40,730 bases of DNA. Origin: Actinophytocola sp. (GTDB taxonomy: Bacteria > Actinomycetota > Actinomycetes > Mycobacteriales > Pseudonocardiaceae). The translations under genes were made by a program, and so were the position numbers. Of the stretch, positions 1-7,636 are shown in pieces. A model generated the notes under the pieces. The model was not told the DNA's origin and did no database searches. It saw only the letters and a program-made list of their open reading frames with translations. The stretch spans positions 1 to 40,730 of the forward strand of contig NZ_WHTD01000067.1 in NCBI RefSeq assembly GCF_009379765.1, read 5' to 3'. Every line of letters starts with the position of its first letter. The stretch's first letter is position 1.

Positions 1-981
1 CCGAACCTGCCCGCCGACGAGCTGCCCGACGGCAACACCGAGGACGACGCCGAGGAGGTCGGCCGCTGGGGCGAAGTGCCGGCGTTCGACTTCGAGCCGG
101 CCGACCATGTCGATCTCGGTGAGCGGCTGGGCATCCTGGACCTCACCCGCGCCACCAAGCTCTCGGGCCCGCGGTTCTCGGTGCTGCGCGGCGCCGGTGC
201 CCGGCTGGAGCGCGGTATCGCCGAGTTCCTGCTGGAGCTGCACACCGAGCGGCACGGCTACACCGAGTTCTCGGTCCCGGTCATCGTCAACCGGCCGACG
301 ATGACCGGGACGGGCCAGCTGCCCAAGTTCGAGGCGGACCTCTTCCGCACCGGCGTCGCGGACCGGGAGCTGTTCCTCATCCCCACCGCCGAGGTGCCGC
401 TCACGAACCTGCACGCGAGCGAGACGCTCACCGCGGAGGACCTGCCGCTCGCCTACACCGCACACACGCCCTGCTTCCGCTCGGAGGCCGGCTCGTACGG
501 CAAGGACACCCGCGGGCTGATCCGGCTCCACCAGTTCTCGAAGGTCGAGCTGGTCCGGTTCTGCACCGAGGAGCGGGCCGCGGCCGAGCTGGAGCTGTTG
601 CGGGAGCACGCGGAGACCGCGCTGCGGGAGCTGGACCTGGCCTACCGGGTGGTGAAGCTCGCCGCGGGCGACGTCGGGTTCTCCGCCCGGTTCACCTACG
701 ACATCGAGGTGTGGCTGCCCGGCCAGCAGCGCTACCGGGAGGTCTCGAGCGTGTCGGACTTCGGCACGTTCCAGGCCCGCCGGGCCGGCATCCGCACCAA
801 GGCCAAGGACGGCACCCGCGCGTTCGCCAACACGCTCAACGGCTCCGGTCTCCCGATCGGTCGCACCCTGGTCGCCGTCCTCGAGCAGAACCAGCGGGCG
901 GACGGCTCGATCCGGATGCCGGCGGCGCTGGTGCCGTACGTGCGGTTCGAGCGGATCAACGCGGACGGCTCCACCGACTGA
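1..981 (+). CDS. serS: Seryl-tRNA synthetase, C-terminal part
   Basis: The reading frame is open from base 1, so the gene begins outside the window and its N-terminal coiled-coil arm is mostly missing. The enzyme charges tRNA-Ser with serine in the cytoplasm. The visible part is the class II catalytic core. The first residues contain RWGE and FDFEPADHVDLGE, typical of the linker just after the arm. Motif 2 is visible as CFRSEAGSYGKDTRGLIRLH, and motif 3 as NGSGLPIGRTLVAVLEQNQ near the C-terminus. The protein ends 29 bases before a leaderless DUF1707 gene. No truncation or frameshift is seen. Identification is firm; only the 5' end is unknown. Confidence 0.97.
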   Translation, partial: PNLPADELPDGNTEDDAEEVGRWGEVPAFDFEPADHVDLGERLGILDLTRATKLSGPRFSVLRGAGARLERGIAEFLLELHTERHGYTEFSVPVIVNRPTMTGTGQLPKFEADLFRTGVADRELFLIPTAEVPLTNLHASETLTAEDLPLAYTAHTPCFRSEAGSYGKDTRGLIRLHQFSKVELVRFCTEERAAAELELLREHAETALRELDLAYRVVKLAAGDVGFSARFTYDIEVWLPGQQRYREVSSVSDFGTFQARRAGIRTKAKDGTRAFANTLNGSGLPIGRTLVAVLEQNQRADGSIRMPAALVPYVRFERINADGSTD

Positions 982-998
982 GCGTCACCGGGATGGCA

Positions 999-1004
999 TA
1001 CCGT
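999..1004 (+). promoter_or_regulatory. -10 element TACCGT of a leaderless promoter
   Basis: TACCGT fits the actinobacterial TANNNT -10 pattern and ends 6 bases before the GTG at 1011. Transcription would start at or next to the start codon, giving a leaderless mRNA. No clear -35 box was found. Confidence 0.6.
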
Positions 1005-1010
1005 GGTGTC

Positions 1011-1634
1011 GTGACCGAGAACGAGCCCATCGACCCGCGGGAGCTGCGGGTGTCCGACGCGGAGCGGTCGCACGTGGTCAGCGTGCTGCAGAAGGCGATC
1101 GGCCACGGGATGCTGTCGCTCGACGAGTTCACCGCGCGCACCGACATCGCGCTCGCGGCCAAGACCCGCGGCGAGCTGAACGCCGTGCTCGTCGACCTGC
1201 CGGGAGTCACCCACCAGGACCCGAACGCGCCGGTGCGCGAGAAGCCGGTGGAGCTGCGGGCCAACATGTCGACCCTCAAGCGGGTCGGGCGGTGGACGGT
1301 GCCGCGCGAGCTGATCGTCCGCAACAGGCTGGGCTCGACCGAGCTGGACTTCAGCGAGGCCGAGATCGAGCACGCCGAGGTGCGGATCGTCCTGGACGTC
1401 AGCGGTGGCTCGGTGAAGCTGCTGCTGCCCGAGCGCGCGTCCGCCGTGACGGACGAGGTCACCGTGAACGCCGGCGCCGTCAAGGACAAGGTCGGCAGCG
1501 GCGGCGGACGGCCGCGGTTCGTGCTCGCCGGCACCGTCACCATGGGCTCGCTGCACCTGCGCCGGGCCAGCTACGTGCGGATCGGGAGCCTGTTGTTCCG
1601 GTCGCCGTGGAAGATCAGCCGCGCCGCGGACTGA
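1011..1634 (+). CDS. DUF1707 / LiaF-like C-terminal domain protein
   Basis: A 207-residue soluble protein. The N-terminal 55 residues carry the DUF1707 pattern (LRVSDAERSHVVSVLQ, then GMLSLDEFTAR and A.KTRGEL..VLVDLPG). The C-terminal half (RVGRWTVPRELIVRNRLGS, then LDFSEAEI and GSVKLLLP) resembles the beta-rich LiaF-type envelope-stress domain. Function is unknown; DUF1707 proteins are common in actinobacteria and often carry membrane segments, which this one lacks. The GTG at 1011 was chosen because a -10 box lies 6 bases upstream and no ribosome binding site is present. An in-frame ATG at 993 would start upstream of that -10 box. It sits between serS and tdh with no obvious functional link. 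Confidence 0.85.
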   Translation: MTENEPIDPRELRVSDAERSHVVSVLQKAIGHGMLSLDEFTARTDIALAAKTRGELNAVLVDLPGVTHQDPNAPVREKPVELRANMSTLKRVGRWTVPRELIVRNRLGSTELDFSEAEIEHAEVRIVLDVSGGSVKLLLPERASAVTDEVTVNAGAVKDKVGSGGGRPRFVLAGTVTMGSLHLRRASYVRIGSLLFRSPWKISRAAD

Positions 1635-1659
1635 GGACGACTCTATTTCGGAGGAATGC

Positions 1660-2703
1660 GTGAAGGCTCTGGTCAAGGCCGCCCGGGGTCCTGGTCTGGA
1701 GCTCACCGAGGTCCAGGAGCCCGAGCCAGGACCCAACGACGTCAAGCTGCGCGTGCTGCGCACCGGCATCTGCGGGACGGACCTGCACATCGAGTCGTGG
1801 GACGAGTGGGCCGCGGCCACGATCGAGCCGCCGCTGGTGTTGGGGCACGAGTTCGTCGGCGAGGTCGTCGCCGTCGGCGCCGCGGTCACCAAGGTGACGG
1901 TGGGCGATCTGGTCAGCGGTGAGGGCCATCTGATCTGCGGAACATGCCGCAACTGCAAGGCCGGCCGGCGGCACCTCTGTGCGAACACGGTCGGCCTCGG
2001 CGTGCAGACGGCCGGCGCGTTCGCCGAGTACACGGTGCTGCCCGAGCAGAACGCCTGGGTGCACACCCACCACGTCGACCTGGACGTGGCCGCGATCTTC
2101 GACCCGTTCGGCAACGCCGTGCACACCGCGCTGTCGTTCCCGGTGCTCGGTGAGGACGTGCTGATCACCGGCGCCGGCCCGATCGGGCTGATGGCCGCCG
2201 CGGTCGCCAAGCACGCGGGCGCCCGGCACGTGGTGATCACCGACGTGAGCGAGCCGCGGCTGGAGCTGGCCCGCAAGATCGGCGTGGACCTGGCGCTGGA
2301 CGCCAGCCGGCACGCGATCGGCGAGATCTACCCGGAGCTCGACATGTCCGAGGGCTTCGATGTCGGCATGGAGATGTCCGGTCAGCCGGCCGCGCTCCGC
2401 GAGATGATCGCGAACATGACCCACGGCGGGCGGATCGCGATGCTCGGCCTGCCGGCGACGGAGATCGCGGTCGACTGGAGCCGGGTCGTGCTCAAGATGC
2501 TGACCATCAAGGGCATCTACGGCCGGGAGATGTTCGAGACCTGGTACGCCATGTCCGTCCTGCTCCAGGCGGGGCTGGACATCTCACCGGTGATCACCCA
2601 CCGCTTCGCCCACACCGACCACGCCGAGGCGTTCGCCACCGCGCGCGAAGGCCGGTGCGGCAAGGTGATCCTCGACTGGACCTCGGACGGAAAGGCGGCC
2701 TGA
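1660..2703 (+). CDS. tdh: L-threonine 3-dehydrogenase
   Basis: A zinc-dependent medium-chain dehydrogenase that oxidises L-threonine to 2-amino-3-ketobutyrate with NAD+. At 347 residues it is close to the family length. The catalytic zinc region shows GICGTDLHIESWDEW and the GHEFVGEV motif. The structural zinc cluster is CGTCRNCKAGRRHLC. The nucleotide-binding glycines are in ITGAGPIGLMAAAVA. The GTG start is preceded by GGAGGA at 1650-1655 with a 4-base gap. Its stop TGA overlaps the ATG of kbl by one base, so the two enzymes of the threonine-to-glycine route are translationally coupled. The assignment as threonine rather than another polyol dehydrogenase rests on this pairing and on the family signature. 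Confidence 0.96.
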   Translation: MKALVKAARGPGLELTEVQEPEPGPNDVKLRVLRTGICGTDLHIESWDEWAAATIEPPLVLGHEFVGEVVAVGAAVTKVTVGDLVSGEGHLICGTCRNCKAGRRHLCANTVGLGVQTAGAFAEYTVLPEQNAWVHTHHVDLDVAAIFDPFGNAVHTALSFPVLGEDVLITGAGPIGLMAAAVAKHAGARHVVITDVSEPRLELARKIGVDLALDASRHAIGEIYPELDMSEGFDVGMEMSGQPAALREMIANMTHGGRIAMLGLPATEIAVDWSRVVLKMLTIKGIYGREMFETWYAMSVLLQAGLDISPVITHRFAHTDHAEAFATAREGRCGKVILDWTSDGKAA

Positions 2704-3890
2704 TGTACGGCGCGATGCGGCAGGGGCTGCGGGCGGAGCTCGACGAGATCCGCGCGGCCGGGCTGTACAAGGCGGAACGGGTGATCAGCACCCCGCAGAA
2801 CGCGGCCGTACGGGTCGGCGACTCGGCGGCGGTGCTGAACTTCTGCGCCAACAACTACCTGGGTCTCGCCGACCATCCGGCGCTCGTCGCGGCGGCCAAG
2901 GAGGCGTTGGACCGCTGGGGTTTCGGGATGGCGTCGGTGCGGTTCATCTGCGGGACACAGGAGCCGCACAAGCAGCTCGAGCGCGCGTTGTCCGGCTTCC
3001 TGTCGACCGAGGACACGATCCTCTACAGCTCGTGCTTCGACGCGAACGCCGGCCTGTTCGAGACGCTGCTCGGCGACGAGGACGCGGTGATCTCCGACGA
3101 GCTCAACCACGCGTCGGTCATCGACGGCATCCGGCTCTGCAAGGCCCGCAGGCTGCGGTACAAGAACCGCGACATGGCCGACCTCGAGCGGCAGCTGAAG
3201 GAGGCGGCGGACGCCCGGTACCGGCTGGTCGCCACCGACGGCGTGTTCTCGATGGACGGGTACCTCGCGCCGCTCGACGAGATCTGCGCGCTCGCCGAGG
3301 CGCACGACGCGCTGGTGATGGTCGACGACTCGCACGCGGTCGGGTTCGTCGGGCCGACCGGCCGGGGCACCCCCGAGCTGTTCGGCGTGGCGGACCGGGT
3401 GGACGTGGTCACCGGCACGCTGGGCAAGGCGCTCGGCGGGGCCAGCGGCGGCTACACCACCGGGCGGGCGGAGATCGTCGAGATGCTGCGGCAGCGGTCC
3501 CGGCCGTACCTGTTCTCGAACTCGCTCGCGCCGTCGATCACCGCCACCGCACTCGCCACGCTGGACCTGCTGGCGTCCTCGGGTGAGCTGCTGGAGCGGC
3601 TGCGGGCGAACACCGCGCTGTTCCGGTCCCGGATGACCGACGCCGGGTTCGACCTGCTGCCGGGTGAGCACCCGATCATCCCGGTGATGATCGGCGACGC
3701 GGCGCTGGCCGGCCGGATGGCGGACCTGCTCCTGGCCCAGGGCGTGTACGTGGTCGGGTTCTCCTACCCCGTCGTGCCGCACGGCAAGGCCCGGATCCGG
3801 ACCCAGATGTCGGCCGCCCACACCACTGAGGACGTCAACCGCGCGGTCGACGCGTTCATAACGGCGAGGCAACAGATATCCGTCAAGTGA
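2703..3890 (+). CDS. kbl: Glycine C-acetyltransferase (2-amino-3-ketobutyrate CoA ligase)
   Basis: A PLP enzyme of the alpha-oxoamine synthase family, 395 residues. It cleaves 2-amino-3-ketobutyrate with CoA to give glycine and acetyl-CoA, completing the step begun by Tdh. Family marks include NFCANNYLGLADHP near residue 40, VRFICGTQEPHKQLE, the DDSHAVGFVGPTGRG PLP pocket, and GTLGKALGGASGGY, in which the lysine near residue 242 should form the Schiff base. The ATG overlaps the tdh stop codon. Transcription probably ends at the hairpin 125 bases downstream. Related enzymes (KAPA synthase, ALA synthase) are alternatives, but the tdh neighbour settles it. Confidence 0.96.
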   Translation: MYGAMRQGLRAELDEIRAAGLYKAERVISTPQNAAVRVGDSAAVLNFCANNYLGLADHPALVAAAKEALDRWGFGMASVRFICGTQEPHKQLERALSGFLSTEDTILYSSCFDANAGLFETLLGDEDAVISDELNHASVIDGIRLCKARRLRYKNRDMADLERQLKEAADARYRLVATDGVFSMDGYLAPLDEICALAEAHDALVMVDDSHAVGFVGPTGRGTPELFGVADRVDVVTGTLGKALGGASGGYTTGRAEIVEMLRQRSRPYLFSNSLAPSITATALATLDLLASSGELLERLRANTALFRSRMTDAGFDLLPGEHPIIPVMIGDAALAGRMADLLLAQGVYVVGFSYPVVPHGKARIRTQMSAAHTTEDVNRAVDAFITARQQISVK

Positions 3891-4014
3891 CGGATGTTTC
3901 ACCCTTCCGATGGAACGAGACTTCCTGAGTCCGATCGGCCGCCCCACGGCTCGCATTTTGGCTCCGAGATGAGCACGCTGAGCAGTCACTCGGACACGGC
4001 AACTGCGGATTCGT

Positions 4015-4045
4015 GCGCAAGTGCTAACGATTAGTTAGCACGCGC
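4015..4045. terminator. Hairpin downstream of kbl
   Basis: An 8-bp perfect stem (GTGCTAAC at 4021-4028, GTTAGCAC at 4034-4041) with a 5-base loop. It extends by GCGC/GCGC after a two-base AA bulge, giving 12 pairs. There is no T-run, which is common for actinobacterial terminators. It could instead be an operator: the halves resemble CIRCE half-sites in the opposite orientation, but the spacing is wrong. Confidence 0.5.
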
Positions 4046-4183
4046 GGACCTTGATGCCACAATGTTCGACAACTCTGACACGTGACGTCGAAGGGCGACC
4101 GGAAGCGTCACAACATCAGAGCCCCCACGCCGGCGGAGCATGCCAGCGTCGGGGCCCGGCCGGCCCAGCAGGCAATGGCCGGG
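4046..4183. other. Gene-free part of the kbl/leuS convergent gap
   Basis: The kbl-leuS gap (3891-4354) contains no credible gene. Besides the hairpin at 4015-4045 and the palindromes at 4184-4336, I see only a GC-rich inverted repeat (GCCCGGCC near 4153 with GGCCGGGC near 4177). Confidence 0.5.
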
Positions 4184-4336
4184 CTTCGCGCCGCCGGTAC
4201 CGGTCGCGTAGCCCCCCGAGCGATTGGTGCCGGCGGCGCGGTCCCACCCCTGCTGGTCCGCACCCACGCCGGTGCGTCTTCGCGCCGCCGGGACCGGTCG
4301 CGTACCTCCCCCTCCGCGACCGGGACCGGCGGCGCG
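4184..4336. repeat. Two tandem large palindromes 3' of leuS
   Basis: A 27-base segment at 4184-4210 recurs at 4278-4304 with one mismatch. Each copy faces an inverted partner. For the second, arm 4281-4302 pairs with 4315-4336 over 22 positions with two mismatches and a 12-base loop. For the first, 4187-4208 pairs less perfectly with 4222-4240. The second palindrome starts 18 bases past the leuS stop on the minus strand and can act as the leuS terminator. The duplication resembles a REP/BIME-type unit. Confidence 0.6.
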
Positions 4337-4354
4337 TTCCTTCGCCCTCGGCGC

Positions 4355-7237
4355 CTACAGGACCACGTTCACCAGGCGGCCCGGGACCACGATCACCTTG
4401 CGGGGCTCGCCGCCGTCGACCAGGGCGGCGATGCGGTCCTCGGCCAGGGCGGCGGCGCGTACCTCGGCCTGGTCGGCCGACGCGGGGACGGTGACCCGGG
4501 AGCGGACCTTGCCGTTGACCTGGATCGGGTACTCGACTGTCTCCTCGACCAGGTAGCGCTCGTCCGCCCGCGGGAACGGGCCGTGGGCCAGCGAGGTGTC
4601 GTGGCCCAGGGCGGACCACAGCTCCTCGGCGACGTGCGGGCACAGGGGGGCCAGCATCAGCACCATCGGCTCCACCACCGCGCGCGGGCACGGCCGGGAC
4701 CCGTACACCTTCGTCACGTGGTTGTTCAGCTCGATCAGCTTCGCGCCCGCCGTGTTGAAGCGCATGTTCGCGTAGTCCGCGTGCACGCCGGCGATGGCCT
4801 TGTGCAGCGCGCGCAGCGTCGCCTCGTCCGGTGCCTCGTCGCTGACCCGGACCTCGCCGGTGGTCTCGTCGACCACGTTGCGCCACATGCGCTGCAGGAA
4901 CCGCTGGGCGCCGACGACATCCTTCGTGGCCCACGGCCGGGACACGTCCATCGGACCCATCGCCATCTCGTAGAACCGGAACGTGTCGGCGCCGTAGCGC
5001 TCGCACATCTCGTCCGGGGTGACGACGTTCTTCAAGCTCTTGCCCATCTTGCCGTACTCCTGGCGGACCTCCTGGCCCTGCCAGCGGAACTTCCCGTCCA
5101 CTTCGGACACTTCCTCGGCCGGCACGTGGACGCCACGGGCGTCGGTGTAGGCGTAGGCCTGGATGTAGCCCTGGTTGAACAGGCGCCGGTAGGGCTCCGA
5201 CGCGGACACGTGACCCAGGTCGAACAGCACCTTCTGCCAGAACCGCGAGTACAGCAGGTGCAGCACCGCGTGCTCGATGCCGCCGACGTACAGGTCGACA
5301 CCGCCCGGGTCGGCCGGACCGTGCACCGCGGGTTGCGGACCCAGCCAGTACGCCTCGTTCGCCGGCTCGCAGAACCGCTCGTCGTCGGTGGGATCCACGT
5401 AGCGCAGCTGGTACCAGCACGAACCCGCCCACTGCGGCATGACGTTGGCGTCGCGGCGGTAGCGCTTCTTGCCCTCACCCAGGTCCAGCTCGACCTCGAT
5501 CCACTCCGTGGCGCGCGACAGCGGCGGCGACGGCTCGGTGTCGGGGTCGTTCGGGTCGAACGTGCGGGGGGAGTAGTCGTCGACCTCGGGCAGCTCCACC
5601 GGCAGCATGCTGTCGGGCAGCGGGACCGGCAGGCCGTCCTCGTCGTAGACGACGGGGAACGGCTCGCCCCAGTACCGCTGCCGCGCGAACAGCCAGTCGC
5701 GCAGCTTGTACTGCAGCCTGCCCTCGCCGTGGCCGTGCTCGGCCAGCCACTCGGTGATCGTCTTCTTGGCCTCGTCGATGTACATCCCGTCCAGGCTGAT
5801 TCCATCTTCTTGGCGCGAGTTGACCGACGGCCCGTCACCGGCGTAGGCCTGCCCGTCGAAGCCGTCGCCGGGGTGCACGGTGCGAATGATCGGCAGCCCG
5901 ATCTCGGTCGCGAAGTCCCAGTCGCGCTGGTCCTCGCCGGGCGAGATGCCGATCGCGCCGGTGCCGTAGCCCATCAGCACGTAGTCCGCGGCGAACACCG
6001 GGACCTGCGCGCCGTTGACCGGGTTCGTGGCGAACGCGCCGACGAACACACCGGTCTTGTCCTTGTTCTCCTGGCGGTCCAGCTCCGACTTCCGCGACGT
6101 GGCACGGCGGTAGGCGGCGACCGCCTCGGCGGGCGTGGCCGCGCCGCCGGTCCACCGCTCGTCGACGCCGTCGGGCCACTCCGCCGGTGTGATCAGGTCC
6201 ACCAGCGGGTGTTCCGGCGCCAGCGCCAGGCCGACGTTGCCGAACAGGGTGTCCGGGCGAGTGGTGAACACCTCGATCGCCGGGTCGGCGTCCTTGTCAC
6301 CGACGGCGAACCGGACGTGCGCGCCCGACGAGCGGCCGATCCAGTTGCGCTGCATCGTCTTGACCTTCTCCGGCCAGTCCAGCCGGTCCAGGTCGTCGAT
6401 CAGGCGGTCGGCGTACGCGGTGATCCGCATCATCCACTGGCGCAGGTTCTTGCGGAACACCGGGAAGTTGCCGCGGTCGCTGCGACCGTCCGCGGTGACC
6501 TCCTCGTTGGCCACCACCGTGCCCAGACCCGGGCACCAGTTGACCGGCGCCTCGGACTGGTACACCAGCCGGTACGAGTCGATGATCTGCCGCTGCTCGA
6601 CGCGGGTCAGCTCGCACCAGCCCCGACCGTCCGGAGTGGACCGCTTGTCCTGCGCGAACTCCGCCTCCAGCTCGACGATCGGCCGGGCCTTGTTCTGCTT
6701 CTCGTCGAACCAGGAGTTGTAGATCCGCAGGAAGATCCACTGTGTCCAGCGGTAGTAGGTCAGGTCGGTGGTGGCGATGCGGCGCCGCTCGTCGTGGCCC
6801 AGGCCCAGCCGGCGGATCTGGCTCAGGTAGCGCTGGATGTTGTCCTCGGTGGTCTTGCGCGGGTGCTGGCCGGTCTGCGCCGCGTACTGCTCGGCCGGCA
6901 GCCCGAACGCGTCGAAGCCCATGGTGTGCAGCACGTTGCGCCCGGTCATCCGGTGGTAGCGGGCGAAAACGTCGGTGCCGATGAACCCCAGCGGGTGGCC
7001 GACGTGCAGCCCCGCACCGGACGGGTAGGGGAACATGTCCTGCACGAACAGCTTGTCAGTAGGCAGATCACCGGGCACGTCGCCGGCCAGCGGACCGACC
7101 GGGTTGGGCGCGTGGAACGTGCCGCGCTCCTCCCAGTAATGCTGCCACCGCGTCTCGATGGAGTTGGCCAGCGCGGCCGTGTAGCGGTGGGCCGGCACGG
7201 ACTCAGGGCCGGTGCTCGCCTCGGCGGCGTCGCTCAT
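4355..7237 (-). CDS. leuS: Leucyl-tRNA synthetase
   Basis: A class I synthetase of 960 residues that charges tRNA-Leu. The HIGH-type motif appears in YPSGAGLHVGHPLGF near the N-terminus and the KMSKS loop as KMGKSLKN. The CP1 editing region contains the FTTRPDTLFG signature near residue 300. The C-terminal anticodon-binding and extension regions are complete and end in VPGRLVNVVL. The ATG at 7237 is supported by an AAGGA site about 9 bases upstream; an 11-residue longer frame to 7270 would run into the terminator region and lacks such a site. It is the only gene of its transcript. A leader peptide and terminator lie 60-125 bases upstream and suggest control by charged tRNA-Leu. Confidence 0.97.
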   Translation of the reverse strand: MSDAAEASTGPESVPAHRYTAALANSIETRWQHYWEERGTFHAPNPVGPLAGDVPGDLPTDKLFVQDMFPYPSGAGLHVGHPLGFIGTDVFARYHRMTGRNVLHTMGFDAFGLPAEQYAAQTGQHPRKTTEDNIQRYLSQIRRLGLGHDERRRIATTDLTYYRWTQWIFLRIYNSWFDEKQNKARPIVELEAEFAQDKRSTPDGRGWCELTRVEQRQIIDSYRLVYQSEAPVNWCPGLGTVVANEEVTADGRSDRGNFPVFRKNLRQWMMRITAYADRLIDDLDRLDWPEKVKTMQRNWIGRSSGAHVRFAVGDKDADPAIEVFTTRPDTLFGNVGLALAPEHPLVDLITPAEWPDGVDERWTGGAATPAEAVAAYRRATSRKSELDRQENKDKTGVFVGAFATNPVNGAQVPVFAADYVLMGYGTGAIGISPGEDQRDWDFATEIGLPIIRTVHPGDGFDGQAYAGDGPSVNSRQEDGISLDGMYIDEAKKTITEWLAEHGHGEGRLQYKLRDWLFARQRYWGEPFPVVYDEDGLPVPLPDSMLPVELPEVDDYSPRTFDPNDPDTEPSPPLSRATEWIEVELDLGEGKKRYRRDANVMPQWAGSCWYQLRYVDPTDDERFCEPANEAYWLGPQPAVHGPADPGGVDLYVGGIEHAVLHLLYSRFWQKVLFDLGHVSASEPYRRLFNQGYIQAYAYTDARGVHVPAEEVSEVDGKFRWQGQEVRQEYGKMGKSLKNVVTPDEMCERYGADTFRFYEMAMGPMDVSRPWATKDVVGAQRFLQRMWRNVVDETTGEVRVSDEAPDEATLRALHKAIAGVHADYANMRFNTAGAKLIELNNHVTKVYGSRPCPRAVVEPMVLMLAPLCPHVAEELWSALGHDTSLAHGPFPRADERYLVEETVEYPIQVNGKVRSRVTVPASADQAEVRAAALAEDRIAALVDGGEPRKVIVVPGRLVNVVL

Positions 7238-7275
7238 CGTGGGTCCTTCCCTGGTGCTTGCTCCGAACACAACAA

Positions 7276-7304
7276 AACCCCTCTGCCATCAGGCATGAGG
7301 GGTT
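7276..7304 (-). terminator. Intrinsic terminator (attenuator) in leuS leader
   Basis: On the minus strand, AACCCCTC and GAGGGGTT form an 8-bp stem. A second 4-bp stem (TGCC/GGCA) with a TGAT loop sits inside. The stem is followed by TTTTGTTGTG. It lies between the leader peptide stop codon and the leuS start, the position expected for a transcription attenuator. Confidence 0.8.
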
Positions 7305-7305
7305 C

Positions 7306-7332
7306 GCCGCGCCAACCGTCGGTCAGCGCGGC
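7306..7332 (-). promoter_or_regulatory. Leader RNA stem spanning the leader peptide stop codon
   Basis: On the minus strand GCCGCGC (7332-7326) pairs with GCGCGGC (7312-7306), leaving a 13-base loop that begins with the leader peptide stop codon. A translating ribosome at the stop would melt this stem; one stalled on the Leu codons would allow it. A mutually exclusive antiterminator could not be fixed by eye: GGTT in the loop could pair with AACC of the terminator arm. Confidence 0.5.
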
Positions 7333-7361
7333 CGGCTAAGGAGCAGGCGTCCGGTGCTCAT
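7323..7361 (-). CDS. leuS leader peptide with three Leu codons
   Basis: A 12-codon reading frame, MSTGRLLLSRPR, with Leu codons CTG, CTC and CTT at positions 6-8. It starts 6 bases after a -10 box (TATCCT, 7373-7368), so its ATG should be the first or nearly first base of the transcript. A stem covering its stop codon and an intrinsic terminator follow, then leuS. This arrangement is the classical one for transcription attenuation: slow decoding of Leu codons when charged tRNA-Leu is scarce would favour read-through into leuS. The peptide itself probably has no other role. The call rests on composition and position; conservation in relatives was not checked. Confidence 0.78.
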   Translation of the reverse strand: MSTGRLLLSRPR

Positions 7362-7367
7362 AGCACC

Positions 7368-7373
7368 AGGATA
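7368..7373 (-). promoter_or_regulatory. -10 element TATCCT for leuS leader transcript
   Basis: TATCCT on the minus strand ends 6 bases before the leader ATG at 7361. GGAATC lies 17 bases further upstream (7396-7391), a poor -35 match. The same TATCCT-N6-start arrangement appears before sigM. Confidence 0.65.
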
Positions 7374-7482
7374 CCGCGCACGCCAACCCCGATTCCGGCC
7401 GCCGGTCGCGGACCGCCCACGGCTCTTGCGACCAAGCGAAACCCGGCGTACTCGCGCGCGTGCGCAACTCAAGAAACGCAAC

Positions 7483-7503
7483 GCCCCCACCCTCTCCGGG
7501 GGC
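7483..7503 (-). terminator. Hairpin with T-rich tail on the minus strand
   Basis: GCCCCC and GGGGGC form a 6-bp stem with a 9-base loop, followed on the minus strand by GTTGCGTTTCTTG. The nearest minus-strand gene upstream is yqgE/algH, ending at 8027 beyond the intervening sdpI-like gene, so what it terminates is unclear. Confidence 0.4.
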
Positions 7504-7561
7504 ACCCCTCAGCGTCAGTCTATCGGTGGGGGGTGACGGGGGTGGGGTTGTCGATCTTGGT

Positions 7562-7589
7562 TGTGGACAGCTCGTCGGGTTGTGGACAA
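7562..7589 (+). promoter_or_regulatory. Two DnaA-box-like sites upstream of the SdpI-like gene
   Basis: TGTGGACAA at 7581-7589 is a perfect DnaA box (reverse of TTGTCCACA) and TGTGGACAG at 7562-7570 has one mismatch. They are in the same orientation with starts 19 bases apart and lie about 36-75 bases before the start at 7637. Confidence 0.5.
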
Positions 7590-7624
7590 CCTGGGCGGCG
7601 GGTGGTGTCGCACCCGCGGGTGCT

Positions 7625-7630
7625 TACCAT
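7625..7630 (+). promoter_or_regulatory. -10 element TACCAT of a leaderless promoter
   Basis: TACCAT is followed by 6 bases and then the GTG at 7637. No ribosome binding site is present, consistent with a leaderless transcript. Confidence 0.6.
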
Positions 7631-7636
7631 CGGGTC

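Noticed and set aside
4021..4041. CIRCE (HrcA) operator
   Set aside because: Half-sites are in the reverse order and the spacer is 5 rather than 9 bases; no chaperone gene is near.
5040..5060. KMGKS in LeuRS as a damaged KMSKS loop
   Set aside because: Gly at this place is a normal variant among LeuRS enzymes and the rest of the protein is intact.
4082..7339. A very long open frame opposite leuS
   Set aside because: It is fully antisense to leuS, of low-complexity Arg/Val/His composition and without any domain; it reflects high GC at third positions.
7323..7505. A longer 60-residue version of the leuS leader peptide
   Set aside because: It would start upstream of the -10 box; the 12-codon version fits the promoter.
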